Shown here: piece by piece, positions 44,101 through 55,650 of the stretch
How the letters are laid out: the number at the start of each line of letters is the position of its first letter
Numbering within the stretch: the stretch's first letter is position 1
Assembly (NCBI GenBank): GCA_019916065.1
Contig: CM034244.1
Span: 24,792,471 to 24,856,470 of the forward strand
Direction of reading: 5' to 3'
Length of the DNA stretch: 64,000 bases
Source: Vitellaria paradoxa
Taxonomy: Eukaryota; Streptophyta; Magnoliopsida; Ericales; Sapotaceae
Translations under genes and position numbers: made by a program
The notes under the pieces: model-generated
Seen by the model: only the letters and a program-made list of their open reading frames with translations
Databases searched by the model: none
What the model was told of the DNA's origin: nothing

Positions 44101-46783
44101 CGGATTTAGAGAACTGTCCTCACGGTTTGCTACTTTTTAGAAAAAAAGGCACTAAAATCAACTTCAAATTACATTTTATCTCAATTTATCTTATTTTTTC
44201 TTACTCTAAACGGAGCCATACTATAGAATTGCTCTTTTGTGAGCATCATCTCATTTTGTCCGTGTTTATTCTCCTATGCTTTTGCTCAAGGTAAAAACGG
44301 ATCGAATTTAGTCGAGTCAAGTTTTAATTGATTTGAAATTAACTCGAGTTATTTATACTACATTCAAACTTCGGGCTCGACTCTAATTTTTATATAGGCT
44401 CGACCTCGAGTTTAATAAAGAAGAATTCAAATTTGAGATCTATTCGACTCAAAATTTTATATAGGCTCGAGTTCAAACTCAATAAAAAAAAATTTAAAGT
44501 CAAAATTTACTCGCGAATAGTTCAATTAAACTAAAATGGCGTCATTTTAGTTTAAAACATAATAAATAAAATATTAAAAATGTTGTAAAAAATGTTATTA
44601 AAGGTATAAAATATATATATTTATATTATTTTATTTAACTGGTTCATGAGCTTTTAAGTTAAACTTTTCTAAATTCGAGCTCGAGTTCAGTTCTAAATGA
44701 GTCACAAATCGAGCTCATTTTGATTACAAACCGAATTTGAATTAAACTTTTTTCAAGCCAAGTTCAAACAGCATTTATTGCTGTCTAATTTTGGTGTTAT
44801 TTCCATTTAGCGTATGTTGTCAGACGAATTACTAGTTAAAACTTACCGCAATTTGTTCTCGAATATGTCATACATGTAATTGTCAGTGACTGTGGTTACG
44901 TGCCTTTGTGTTGGTGGTGAATTTGTGTCATGAAATGACAACTTTTAGAAAAAAAAACTGTATATGATTTCGTTGTAATCTTTACATAAAAGGTGATACA
45001 TATACATAGAAGATAATTGATACTTATTTTTGACTATACAAATGTTACGACTAGAATAAAGAATCGACTCTTGAAATAGGGGATTTCACATTCAAGACTC
45101 ATCTTATAATTCTTCTGATTGATTCTAATGACAACTCATGCCAACATAAAATATTAGGTGTACAGGTGATCGGTTACTCTTAGAAAAATAGAAAAAAAAA
45201 AAAGAAAAAGAAAAAAAACTTGTAATTGATTTCTGATTATCACATGTTCATGGATTAGGAACCTTGAAAATTGGGTTATGTCACACTCATTGTTTTATAA
45301 TCTTAAGTTATTGAACTATTTTAATAATCTCCTCCGTGTGCTAGTACTCTTGCTGGATCAAAAGCAAACAAATTAAACTAAACAAAATGTAGAATACAAA
45401 TTAATTAGGGTGCATAAGACTAAACAATGCACAAAGCACAACTAGAGTGCGAAAAAACGAATAAAGAATAAATATTGATAACGAGACTTAAATTTATGAC
45501 CTATTCAAATCAGAGTTCTGATTTAAGTCACCAATTGTGAAGGTCTCAAAAAATAGGTCCAGCAATGTAAATCAAGTTTTCATTTGATAATTTGGTAAAA
45601 AAAAATGTTGAAGCTTTTATTAGAAATTCAATCAAAATGATGCGACAATCACACTCCTGTGCGATTATAAGAGACGAACTGATGAATTTTCTACGGGAGC
45701 AAAAGTTAATACGGTAATGTGATAAAAAGGAATATAGTAAAAGAATAACAATTATGTTAGTATTTAAGGCTAAAGGAATATATCGAGTATAAATAATAGA
45801 AAAAGGGTTGTTTGGAATGGGAGACAATATCTCGATATATATAACTTAATTTAAAGATCTTATAGAAGTCATGATAATTTTGTTATTTTGTTTTTATTTA
45901 TTTTTATTTTAATTTGGCTGTGTGGGCAGGTGATGTCTGCAGTACACCTTCAAGAAAAAACAGAATTGATCCAAGCAGTGCACAAGGGAAAGAAACTCTC
46001 TGATCTTCCCAAGATAACTCAGGTTCGTTTACGTACATCAACTTCTCATTATCACCAATCTTTTGGCTCCCGTTCTATTTCTTGCTCTTGTGGGTTGATG
46101 AGGCCCATGCATCTAATGTGGTGTAATGTCTCCTTGATGTATAGCCTACGCTAATAATATGGGGAGATCACGATCAGATATTCCCACTGGAATTGGGACA
46201 CAGATTAAAAAGGTCAATATGAAAATCAGATTCGTCAATAACAATTTTTTTTTGTTGTTAGTGATTTGTTATTTATATTGATTTATTTATTTATTTTTTT
46301 CATTGCCGACCTTCACTTGTGGTTAGATTATCTCTCTCTCTCTCTTTTTTTGGGGGGAAGGGTCAAACACATGAGACTATTAAATTTTTAGAGCCTTTAC
46401 CTATTTTGATACTATATTAGAATATTAGCTACAACTTCACCTAAAATTTTAGGTAATTGGGCAACTTACAGCTTTATTATTTATAAGGAAATGATAATGC
46501 TAGGAGCTATTTTTATTGCTACCACCAGAACATTCATTGCATTATTCACTTATATCATGTGCATTAATAGTAATATGTCATTAGTTATTTATTCTTAAAA
46601 ATTTCTAATTTATTTTATTTAAACAGACATCTAGGTGACAATGCGCAGCTAGTAATAATAAAGGATGCTGGGCATGCCATCAATATGGAGAAGTCAAAAT
46701 ACATGCTCAAACACGTGAAATCATTCCTCATTGATCCTCTTCCCAAGCATGAAAACAATGGCAATAATTGCAAGGCAAACTAA
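41141..46783 (+). CDS. Alpha/beta-hydrolase, four exons, 314 residues
   Basis: Exons 41141-41767, 45930-46022, 46145-46212 and 46627-46783 join into an open frame of 945 bases plus consistent GT...AG borders, so the gene looks intact. Alpha/beta-hydrolases cleave ester, lactone or epoxide bonds; the substrate is unknown. Visible features: HG oxyanion motif LLIHGIGANAMWQW (residues 53-66), nucleophile elbow GLSYGG with Ser124, catalytic acid in WGDHDQIFP (probably Asp250) and AGHAINME with His279. A variable cap lies between (about 150-235). The start MGNCIS fits an N-myristoylation signal with a Cys at position 4, which suggests membrane attachment. The first intron is 4.16 kb and holds MITE and AT-rich repeats. 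Exon 1 is clearly richer in GC than its surroundings. Confidence 0.93.
41768..45929 (+). other. Large first intron of the hydrolase gene, repeat-filled
   Basis: 4.16 kb between GTAAGG at 41768 and GGGCAG at 45929. It contains an ATT microsatellite (about 42935-42958), a possible MITE at 43100-43255 (TGTGCATTTAGTTTAC...AAATACACCC), MITE copy B, and a segment dense in TCGAG words (about 44296-44790). The small open frames inside are not convincing. Confidence 0.85.
43856..44217. mobile_element. MITE copy B, 362 bp, in the hydrolase intron
   Basis: Terminal inverted repeats GGCCCCGTTTGGC and, inverted, GGCTCCGTTTAG. ATA flanks both ends (43853-43855 and 44218-44220), a possible 3 bp target duplication. 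Same family as 40401-40756. Confidence 0.75.
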
Positions 46784-47400
46784 GAGGTTAAGGGGAAAAG
46801 AGGAAATTCAATTCAAGAGTTGGCTGGTCTTTATGTGACTCTCACCTACGTACCGCTCTAAGCTTGTAAGTGGGGTTCCTTTTGTGGTGTGTAAAATTAT
46901 TCAATATTGGAAAGATATTATAATTATTTAGTTAAACTACACTCCTTTTGAAAATATTGTACTCTAAAAATTGATTTGATTTTAAAATAAAGAATTGATT
47001 TGATTGGATTTGGTTTGATAAATGAAATTGTGTTTGGAACCTATTGAATTGATTTATGAGAAATACTAAATTTGACCATGTTAATAGGAAATAAAAAAAT
47101 ATGATAAATATAATATGTGATAGTAAATTTATCCATTTGCTTAAATGGCTTAAGAAAAAAAAAAAATTCTCATCAAATTTTATTTTTTGGGTTATATAGA
47201 TTTCAAGTACTATAGAAATTTCAAAATTTAAGTTATAAAATCAAATCAAATCAAATCCAACCTGTAAAATCTTATTTTAATTTAAAACACAAAAATAGTG
47301 GAAATTCTCCTGAAATGAAATAAAATCACATCAAATTTACCAATCCAAATAGAGTCTTACCGTTATCTTTTCTTAATATTTAATTAATTATAAGTAATTA
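46784..47400. other. 3' flank of the hydrolase gene
   Basis: This should contain the 3' untranslated region. Beyond about 46960 the sequence repeats AT-rich phrases also seen in the first intron (for example AAATCAAATCAAATCAAAT), with no gene. Confidence 0.5.
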
Positions 47401-48224
47401 TCTTTAACATTTGGTTGCTAAAGGCCCCAATTTGGACGCTAAAACTTTTCCCGATCAAAACAAATATTGGTTAGCATTCAATCAGGGAAGGTTAGTTGGA
47501 AAAGTTATTAGCGACCAAAATTTGTATTAGTCGCTAAATACTAACTTTTAGCGACTAATATTTGATTGCTAATAATAGAATCTCTAGTGACCAACTAGTT
47601 GCCAAATGTAAACATTTATATCTTTAGTACATAAGAATGGAATGAAATTTATACACACTTTAACTTATTTTCATGTTTTGTATTAAAAAATTAAGTTGAA
47701 ATGCTATTCTTTAAGCATAGTTATTCCCACGTCACGTGGGATAAGATATTTTACAATTTAAGTCATAAAATAACCATTACATTGCAGTAAAGATTCGATC
47801 AAAAAAATAATAAAATAAAAATTAAAAACAAGCAACTATTTTATAATAAAAAATTTCTCTCAATCACTATCTTTGGTTGTAAATTGACTATTTTACCTTT
47901 AACTTTATTTTCGGGCTTCCAAAAGGTTAATAAAAATATTCATTCATATTACTTAATAACTAAGCAAATATTGATTTAATTAAAACTCGGATTGTAAAAT
48001 GACTATTCTACTCCTGAATTAATTTTTTATCCAAATTTGTATTTTGGGCTTTCTAAAAGGTTAAAAAATATTTATTGTTATGTTTTCTAATGACTAAGAA
48101 AATTCCATTTTAATTTGAACTCAAATTGTAAAATGACAACTTTACCATTAGGCTTTTTTTTTTTTGTTAAAATTCGCATTCTAGCCTTAACGACCAACTA
48201 GTTGTCAATTTCTTGTAGGAAACT
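47400..48224. mobile_element. Probable non-autonomous CACTA remnant
   Basis: The right end reads, in reverse complement, CCTACAAGAAATTGACAACT, one or two changes from the usual CACTACAAGAAATT CACTA terminus. GCGAC-containing words (TTAGCGACTAA, TAGTCGCTAAA) cluster at 47450-47620 as subterminal motifs. Inside are three tandem units starting TTGTAAA(A/T)TGAC at 47877, 47992 and 48126. No left terminus is clearly seen. Confidence 0.5.
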
Positions 48225-48252
48225 AAAATGTTAAGCATTTTTGTCAACCAAT

Positions 48253-48620
48253 TCACTACTGAAAATGAGGGTTTTAGCAACTGTCACTGGCGGTCGTTAG
48301 AAGGGGCACAACGGTTGCTAATAAGTTTTAGCGATTGCTTGGCGACCGTCGCGAAGGGGTCACAATTGTATTGTCGCTAACAACTATTAGCGATATTAGC
48401 AACTGCAATGGCGATCGCTTTAAGTAGAGACTTTTTGCAATTGCAAAAGGCGATCGCTAATGAAAAATAAGCAGTCGCTGGTGAACTTGGAGCCAAGTCC
48501 TTGCCATGTGGTGGGAAGACATTAGCGACTGCTTGGTTTTTATTAGCGGCTGCAAAAGTGTATTAATTTATTTAATATTTTTCATTGGCGACTGCATATG
48601 GCGGTCGCAATAAGATTTTT
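48253..48620. repeat. CACTA terminal repeat and subterminal motif array
   Basis: About ten short words of the form TTAGCGACTGC, GGCGATCGC or GGCGGTCGC, in both orientations. Subterminal repeats of this kind are the binding sites of TNPA-type proteins in En/Spm. Confidence 0.75.
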
Positions 48621-49079
48621 AATTTTTTTAAAAACTTTTATTAATTTTTAATTATTTTAATTAAATTTTTATTAATTTATAAATTCATTTATTATTTACA
48701 TTATTTATTTGTAAATAAAATATTTATTTCTAAATTATTTTAATTTGTTTATAATTTAAATTGCACATGTAATAGAAAATTTTTTAAATAAAATAAAATA
48801 GAAATGTTCATTTATATATACAAAAATAGTATGAAATTTAATTATAAAATTTGTTATAGACAAATCTACACAAAAGGAAAAACAAAACAAACAATTAATT
48901 TACAAAATACGAAAAGCAAAATACAAAAAATAAAATATGCCAATCAGAATTACCCTAATCTAGTCTAGGAGGGCCAGCTGCTATTGTCCGGATCGTACAA
49001 TGAAATAATAAGCGAATGACAACAAAATACAAACAAATAAATTTATAAAAATTTAATCAGATATAAATACGAAAATTAA

Positions 49080-50220
49080 TATTTTTAACTTGAGGCGGGG
49101 GAGGATGGCTCGACTCTGAGATAAGCGCCTCTCCATCTTGGCCTGAAACGACTTCTTGCGCGCATTCATCTTCGCATGAAAGGTTTAGAGTAGGTCTTTG
49201 TCGCGGCGTCTAGCCTTGGAGAATGCCTCTGCTAGCGTGGTGGACCGGCGTGGAATGCCCGCGCCTCGCATAAGCATGTATCCGTGGCCGTCACGTCTAA
49301 GGATAGAGAAGAATATCTCATCTCTCCTCATCTTGGACTCCCTCTTATCAGTTAACAGCTCAGCCAGACATGCCTGAAACTAATCTTAGGGAAAATAAGA
49401 TAATATGGATAAGAAAGATAAGTAACTAAATTATGTAAAGGAAAATTGAATATACTCATTGGCCAAAATATATAAATTAAATACCCGTATGGCCTGAACC
49501 TCCAGTGAAACCTTCGTGCAGGTTTGTAATCACATGGCCATCCAATCAGTCCTTTGGCCTTGCTTCCCTAACTATTGAATGGAAAATTATATGTTAATAG
49601 TTTATTATCATATGACATGAAAATAAACGAAATTTTTACATGGTAGGCTAATATTTTATTTCGTGGCGGACCTGTGTAAAGTACCGAGTCCCCTTCTTAT
49701 GGCCGGGGCCTTGTATTCTTCAGTTCTGCTAGTTCCTCTCGGCCATCTCCTATTTTTATTTCTTGTTGATTAGCTTTTGTAAGTTACACTTTATAACTTA
49801 AAAACTTAAGGAAAAAAATTCAAATCGTAATTTACTCACCCGTGCCTCCTTACTCGACCAGCAACTGACGAACTTAGCCCACTACTTAGGGTTAGTCTCA
49901 TGGCCCTTCTAATAGCCAGACATATGGCCCTTCCACATCTTCTAGCACTTGCTGTAACAAATATCCCAGAAGTCTAGAGGAACCCTAACCACATTTGCCT
50001 AAGAAGGACAAATTATAGAATATTGTTTAATATTATAAGTTTCAACACAAACACCATGTACAATATAAACAAACTATGATACCTACACCCCGGCTCAGAG
50101 GCCCTCAAATACGCTGTACAGGAAGGCGTCCCAATCGAGGGTGATCAACAAGAATCTGATCGGATTCCAGACCACGTGTCTGATCTGGGAGATGAGGGAC
50201 CGTCCAGCCTTTCCCACTAG
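49080..50220 (-). pseudogene. CACTA TNPA-type protein remnant (plant transposase Ptta/En-Spm type)
   Basis: Conserved-looking pieces on the minus strand: VRVPLDFWDICYSKC, WKGHMSGY and WAKFVSCWSSKEAR (about 49855-49985), GHKKGTRYFTQVRHEIK (about 49640-49700), QTCTKVSLEVQAIR (about 49490-49540) and CLAELLTDKRESKMRRDEIF ending in STTLAEAFSKARRRDKDLL (about 49180-49375). These resemble the second gene of CACTA elements, which binds the subterminal motifs. Stops and introns interrupt the frames. The exon structure is unclear, and no complete frame can be drawn. Confidence 0.6.
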
Positions 50221-50649
50221 GTAAGGTGTGTCTTCCCACTACACAGTCATCCATTGTGACCTGCAATTCTACTGTAGCAATGCCTTCATAGACCCTCTAC
50301 CGATCCTGAAAGGCCTACTTGGAGTGGGAGAATCTGTTGTATACAAGATATTAAGTTTAATGAGTCGAAAACAAAATTTTAACAACCAAAAAAAACTTAA
50401 ACTAACAACTTACACCTACTGCTATATGGTTAGACACTGAAGATGCCTGACTATGTGCCAAAGGACGCGCCTACACGAAGGGTGATGGCGGGAAGGCGTC
50501 TGTCACGCTACTGCCTGCATAGGATAGGTCGAGATGCTCAACCATTGTTTGAGAACCAAATCTCCTTCTAGAGCATCCGAACATGTTTGTTTATATATTC
50601 ACAAGATATAATTATTATAATTTCAAAAAAATAAATATTTAAAATAAAC

Positions 50650-53600
50650 TTTATTTGGATAAAAAAGTACACAACCCTTTCTTAGTAATATAAGTTAACG
50701 GTATCTTCTTCAACCGTCTTCCTAACCCAATTAAAATCTTCCTCATGTTGGATGATTGCATCCTGGTTAAGAACTTGTTGAGTGAAGCATCAATATCTGG
50801 CTCATCGTATTCAATCTGATACACCCCTATTCTCGACATTTTAATTGCAGTTTGGTAGTTAGGATCGACTTAATCTTCGACATAATAAACTAGCTCTGCC
50901 ATCGACGCTAGTATGTAATGTTCTATTGTATTCACACATCTCGGTATAACAAATTGTTAAAGTTTACCAATTTAAAATAGCACTTATTAGTTTTAACCTT
51001 ACAGATTGGATCGACCCAGTCACGCTTGAACAATAGAAATCTCAAATTGTGATTATATATGACTTTAATAATTTTGTTCAATTGGCTATAGTAGTAATCA
51101 CTGTCGATGGATGGACAACCAATGCCACTATTTTGCGTAACCCGCCTATATTTTACTTGTTCGATGCAAAATCAAAACTCATTGATGTCGCAAGTTGTGT
51201 AACATCGGGCCATCGTATAAGGACCATCAGCTAATGGGTTCATTTCATCGGTCAAAGCTGGACTGCTAGTGCTTTTTAAATTGTAAATCTATGCAGTATT
51301 TCACGTATAAATTGAATACAAATTTAAAGTAATGCGACAGGATATATAAAAGTACATGTAAATATTTAATACGTACGTAATTCTTAAACCAATTGTGAAA
51401 ATACTGATAATGGGACATCTGAATTTAATTATCTATTGCACAAGGTATATCCCGTTTCAGCTCATTTATGTATCTCTTGTAACGCAAATCAAATTGTGTT
51501 ACAGATACGCACGATAATTATTACAAGTGTTGCACAATTTACTTTCTCTATGAGAGGAAATGACTTACTGAGTCAATGACACAACCGATTGGGTGTTGAA
51601 GAGCACAAACCGATGAGCTTGGATCACTCGATGTGGTTGAGATAAAATGACATGTCTCCTCAATAGGACCTTTATTTATCCATTTTGGTCTAGTTAACTT
51701 TTTTTGGACATCGTCGTTAAGATATGCAGCGCAAAAATTAATGAACTTGTCCATCAAATAATCCTTGGCTATGTATGCTTCTGGTCGAGCTTTGTTTAGC
51801 ACATACCTCTTCAATGTGTTCATGTACCTCTCGATCGGATACATCTACTTGAATTGGATAGGGCCACCAAGCTAGGTTTCATCAATTTAGTGGATGGTCA
51901 AGTGAACCATTACATCAAAAAACACCGATGGAAAAATTTTCTCCAGATGGCATAATGTCAAAATAACCCTCTCTTGTAGTATACTTTTCTATTAATCTAT
52001 AACACAGTCATCTGAAGAAGTTATTGACCTCAATCGATGGCTCCACTACATTTCTAGGTAGATAATTCCTTATCGCTATATGTTGTAACTGTTGAATGAG
52101 TACGTGATTGTCATAACTCTTCAAACCATGTAACGTCCTTTCTTTTATGTTCACCCATTTGGAAGTATTCAAACAATACCATTAAGCACCTTGACATTCT
52201 TCAAGATTGATAGGAAAGCATACTTCTCTTCTTTGCTCATCGTGTACTATGCAGGTGGTATGTATGCCTTGTTAGACTCCCTCTCCTGCAAGTGCACCGG
52301 GTTCTCAAACCCATCTCTTACAAATCACGTTGAGCATTGGCACTATCCGTTGACTTTCCCTTAACACCAACGACGGTCCGTAGTATATTATCATAAACAA
52401 TTTTTTCAATACCATGACATCCAAGTTGGGCCTCAATAAGTTGTCTTTCAAGTAAGTTAACTCGTAGAAAATACACCCAGAATAGACGCCAGCAGGGGCC
52501 AACAGATCTTGAAAATCATGCACTGTTCGTATTTGCTCTCGCTCAATCCGGGCTAACAAATTAACCCTAATCATTGTCCGTGTTGCCGGACTATACTCCC
52601 GAGTGTCGTCAAGCGAGACTCTATCCTTCCTGAATTTATGCAACAGATGTAGGAAGCATTTGTGAACCATATATGCCCACTTTCTACCTTGCTTTAACCA
52701 AGTTAACTTCTTACTTTAGTTACAGAAAGGACATGCAAACTCTCTTTTCGTGCTCTAACAAGATAAGTTAGTATACACGGGGAAGTCGTTGATTGTCCAC
52801 AATAATGCTGCCCGGAGTCTAAACATTTCATTTCCTTCAGAATTAAACGTCATCACACCCTTGGCCCATACCTCATGAAACTCTTCAATCAAAGGCTGCA
52901 TATATAAGTTTATCTCATTCTCGGGAACTTTTGGTTTATCAATCAGTGTCGATAAGATTAGGAAATGTTGCTTTATACACAGCCAGGGTGGAAGATTATA
53001 CAGAAGCAATAACACAGGCCACGTACTGTGATTTACCCCGATCATGGCCCCAGATAAGCTAAATCCATCTATAGCCAAGCCAAGGCACACACTGCGACTA
53101 TCAACAACAAATTCAAGGTGTCTCCAATCGAAATCCTTTTACGCTGGGAAGTTTGCTGGATGGGATAATTTCCCATCCTCTCTACTATTTTCGGCATGTC
53201 ATCTCATCAGCTTAGAAATCTTAGAGGATAAAAAAAGTCTCTTCAGTCTTGGCTTAAGTGGAAACTAGCGTACTTGCCTTACAACCACAATCTTATCACA
53301 GTTTAAAACACCCGAAGCGTTCTGATGATCCTGGCCAATCTCGACATCCCCCCAAAGTCTGACACACGGTGAACGTATCGAGGTAGGCATTCTCATTTCA
53401 AAACAATATATAATTGTTTGGATATGCATCTAAAGTCCTGTATGTGAATCCTATATTTTCAGTTGGCTTGCAAGCCTAGTAATACGAATCAACAAGCATT
53501 GCTCCTATTGGTAGAACTTTGTGTAACAACCATAGTAGAATGTCGAATGACGTATTCGACCACTAATTCAATGCCTTCAAATCTAATAGCTTGATGATGA

Positions 53601-53983
53601 ATAACAATTTATTAAAATCCTTACATCTAGATATAATTTTGTCTGCGCATCATTGAGTATTTCAAAATATCTTAAGGCTTTGTCATCTGTACCTAAGCGA
53701 GGATTATTTGCACCCATCAGATTAGTATCATAGCTTGTGTTTTTAGGTACCAATTCACACGCGATATCAGATAGTGTTGTGAGCATTGGATCAGCCTTCT
53801 TCATAGCCTCGACCTCCAACTTAATGGTTTCCTCCTGGTAAGAGGGGGCATACTCTTCCCTATGAAAAGTCCAATACTTATACTACTTCATTAACCTATT
53901 ATAGATCATATGCTCCTTAACGGGATCCTATGTGTAGTAATACCAATTTACGTACTTTCTACAGGAACAACTAATGTACTCGC
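50650..53983 (-). pseudogene. CACTA TNPD-type transposase, decayed
   Basis: Collinear pieces on the minus strand: an N-terminal transposase-associated zinc domain (ISCSCRKYVNWYYYT and DPVKEHMIYNRLMK, about 53840-53983), a cysteine segment near 53370, then FPLKPRLKRLFLSSKISKLM, LGLAIDGFSLSGAM, WPVLLLLYNLPPWLCIKQHF and FRLRAALLWTINDFPVY (Transposase_21 type, 52755-53265). LLRPNLDVMVLKKL follows (about 52390-52440), then a DUF4218-like block with YPIERYMNTLKRYVLNKARP (51548-51844). A DUF4216-like block (VTQNSGIG and LLFKRDWVD, about 50995-51150) and a tail with YILASMAELVYYVED complete it. Stops and frame changes are numerous. The first codons are cut off by the chromovirus LTR. Confidence 0.85.
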
Positions 53984-54722
53984 TGTCACGCCCCGGATTT
54001 TCATAACCGAATGCCCAGGGGTGACTTGGAATTTATTTGTTAGGTATAAAAATAAGATGATAATAACACACTGTCACATCCCAGAGTTTTCCTCCAGATT
54101 GGGGTTGACCCGTAAGAAAATTTTAAGATAGTCAAAATCCCATGTTTATCCCAAACAATATTTATAAGTCATTGGACTGAACCATTTGATGGGATTTCAA
54201 CTACAGGGCACAAAATAAAGATAGAGAAAAATATTACAGAGCCATCTAAGTGTCCCAACCACGCGATTAACATTACATACCAAATAAAAGCAAATTAGGT
54301 CTATGCTTAGTAATTACAATCATCCAACAATTATTACAGACCAAAAATAAAGTCCTCCAGCTCTGTGCAGGAAAGAAGAAAAAAATAGATAACTCTTCTG
54401 ATGGAATATTTAAGAGAAATTAATCTCTTTCCAGCTCATCTTCTATATCCCTGTGCTTAATATCCTGAAAAAAATATTCCCACAAGGGGTGAGCTACTAA
54501 AGCCCAGTAATCAGAATCTCCTAGGTGCCTATATGCAGTGGTTGTAATACTACACTGTATTAAGTGAATGTGTTTAGGTGGCATACTATTTATGCAACAA
54601 TTAATTCAATAGATCTCAACTGAATAATGTAAATTATACTTGCAACGGTTCGATGAAACCGTCACCGTAACTACTATTTTACTTACATGTAAAATAGTTA
54701 AATACTGATGTGTATACCACAA

Positions 54723-54800
54723 TGAAGTCTGTGTCGCAGTGGTAGGGATCTCAGATTTAGGTCTTCAAGGTTTTGGGATCAAACCCCGTAGCGATACAGG
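54723..54800 (+). repeat. tRNA-derived SINE-like segment in the LTR
   Basis: An A-box-like TGTCGCAGTGG (54732-54742) and a B-box-like GGATCAAACCC (54776-54786) each have one mismatch to the pol III consensus and sit 44 bp apart, as in tRNA genes. The same segment is present in the other LTR at about 63192-63260. Confidence 0.55.
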
Positions 54801-55567
54801 TTTCATACATATATATATATATATATATATACATATATTTATAAAATATTAATCGAGAGGAATTAAATATAATTAAATAATTCCAACACATCATTCATAC
54901 ATAACAAGAGAGGTTGCTAGTCACAGTAAAATTTTGTAAAGGAATTTAATCTAAATCCTCCTAAGATAATCATACTCCTATCCTCTTCTACCCCCAGCCT
55001 TGGGAACCAGTGACTTTACGGGCTTAGCATCCAATGCATACCGACGGTGTCACCTACCAAAAACTTAGCCGTCGCGACCGGCTACCTGACTGGCCAGGTC
55101 AGAAGGGAGCATCTCCCAAATAAAATGCATGTTCCCATCTTCATCTAAAAGGCCATTTCTACCCACCCATCACCCCGTTGCCAAAAATAACTTTAGCACC
55201 GAGTGCCTTAATTTCTTCTCACCCTTTTACATTCCAAGAGTACTTTGTATGGAAATCAGACATTTTTAATAACAACCGGCAATGTTCCCGGTTGATGAAT
55301 CAAAAGTTGGATTATTCAGTTACAAGCAGTATATATATATTTTTTTAAACACTTTATCTAAATCCATAATTTAATAGCAATTCTCAATAAATCAAAGATT
55401 TAACATAGTCATCAATATCATTATCACAAAGGTAAGTATTATATGTAAATTAACAAGTAGCAAGTAAAAAAATTTAGAATACAATTAGTATTTTAATTAA
55501 TTGCTTTGACAAGTTTACCGTACCAAATTTGATAAAAATAAAATTATTTCTAATGGTATATTAATTA

Positions 55568-55650
55568 GGCCGAGGTTGGTAGCTTAGTGGGTGGGCGACC
55601 CTAATTGCGAATTAAAGTCGCAAGTTCGAACCTCATTGGCTTCAAATCTC
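55568..55650 (+). repeat. Second tRNA-like segment in the LTR
   Basis: A-box TAGCTTAGTGG (55580-55590) matches the consensus and B-box AGTTCGAACCT (55623-55633) matches its core, 43 bp apart. The 3' flank (CATTGGCTTCAAATCTC) does not complete an acceptor stem that I can see, so it is a SINE-like or tRNA-derived relic and not a tRNA gene. Confidence 0.5.

Larger units (their letters stand above)
48253..53983 (-). mobile_element. CACTA (En/Spm-type) transposon, one end plus decayed genes
   Basis: The element begins with CACTACTGAAAATGAGGG at 48253, a CACTA terminal repeat, followed by a subterminal array of GCGACTGC and GCGATCGC words to about 48620. Genes on the minus strand are a TNPA-type ORF (about 49080-50220) and a TNPD-type transposase (about 50650-53983). 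The other end is cut by the chromovirus LTR at 53984 and lies outside the window or is lost. Confidence 0.85.

Noticed and set aside
45546..45827. 93-residue minus frame in the hydrolase intron
   Set aside because: No motif and AT-rich composition like the rest of the intron.
55568..55650. A true tRNA gene
   Set aside because: Boxes are present, but I could not form a proper acceptor stem, so a tRNA-derived relic is the better reading.
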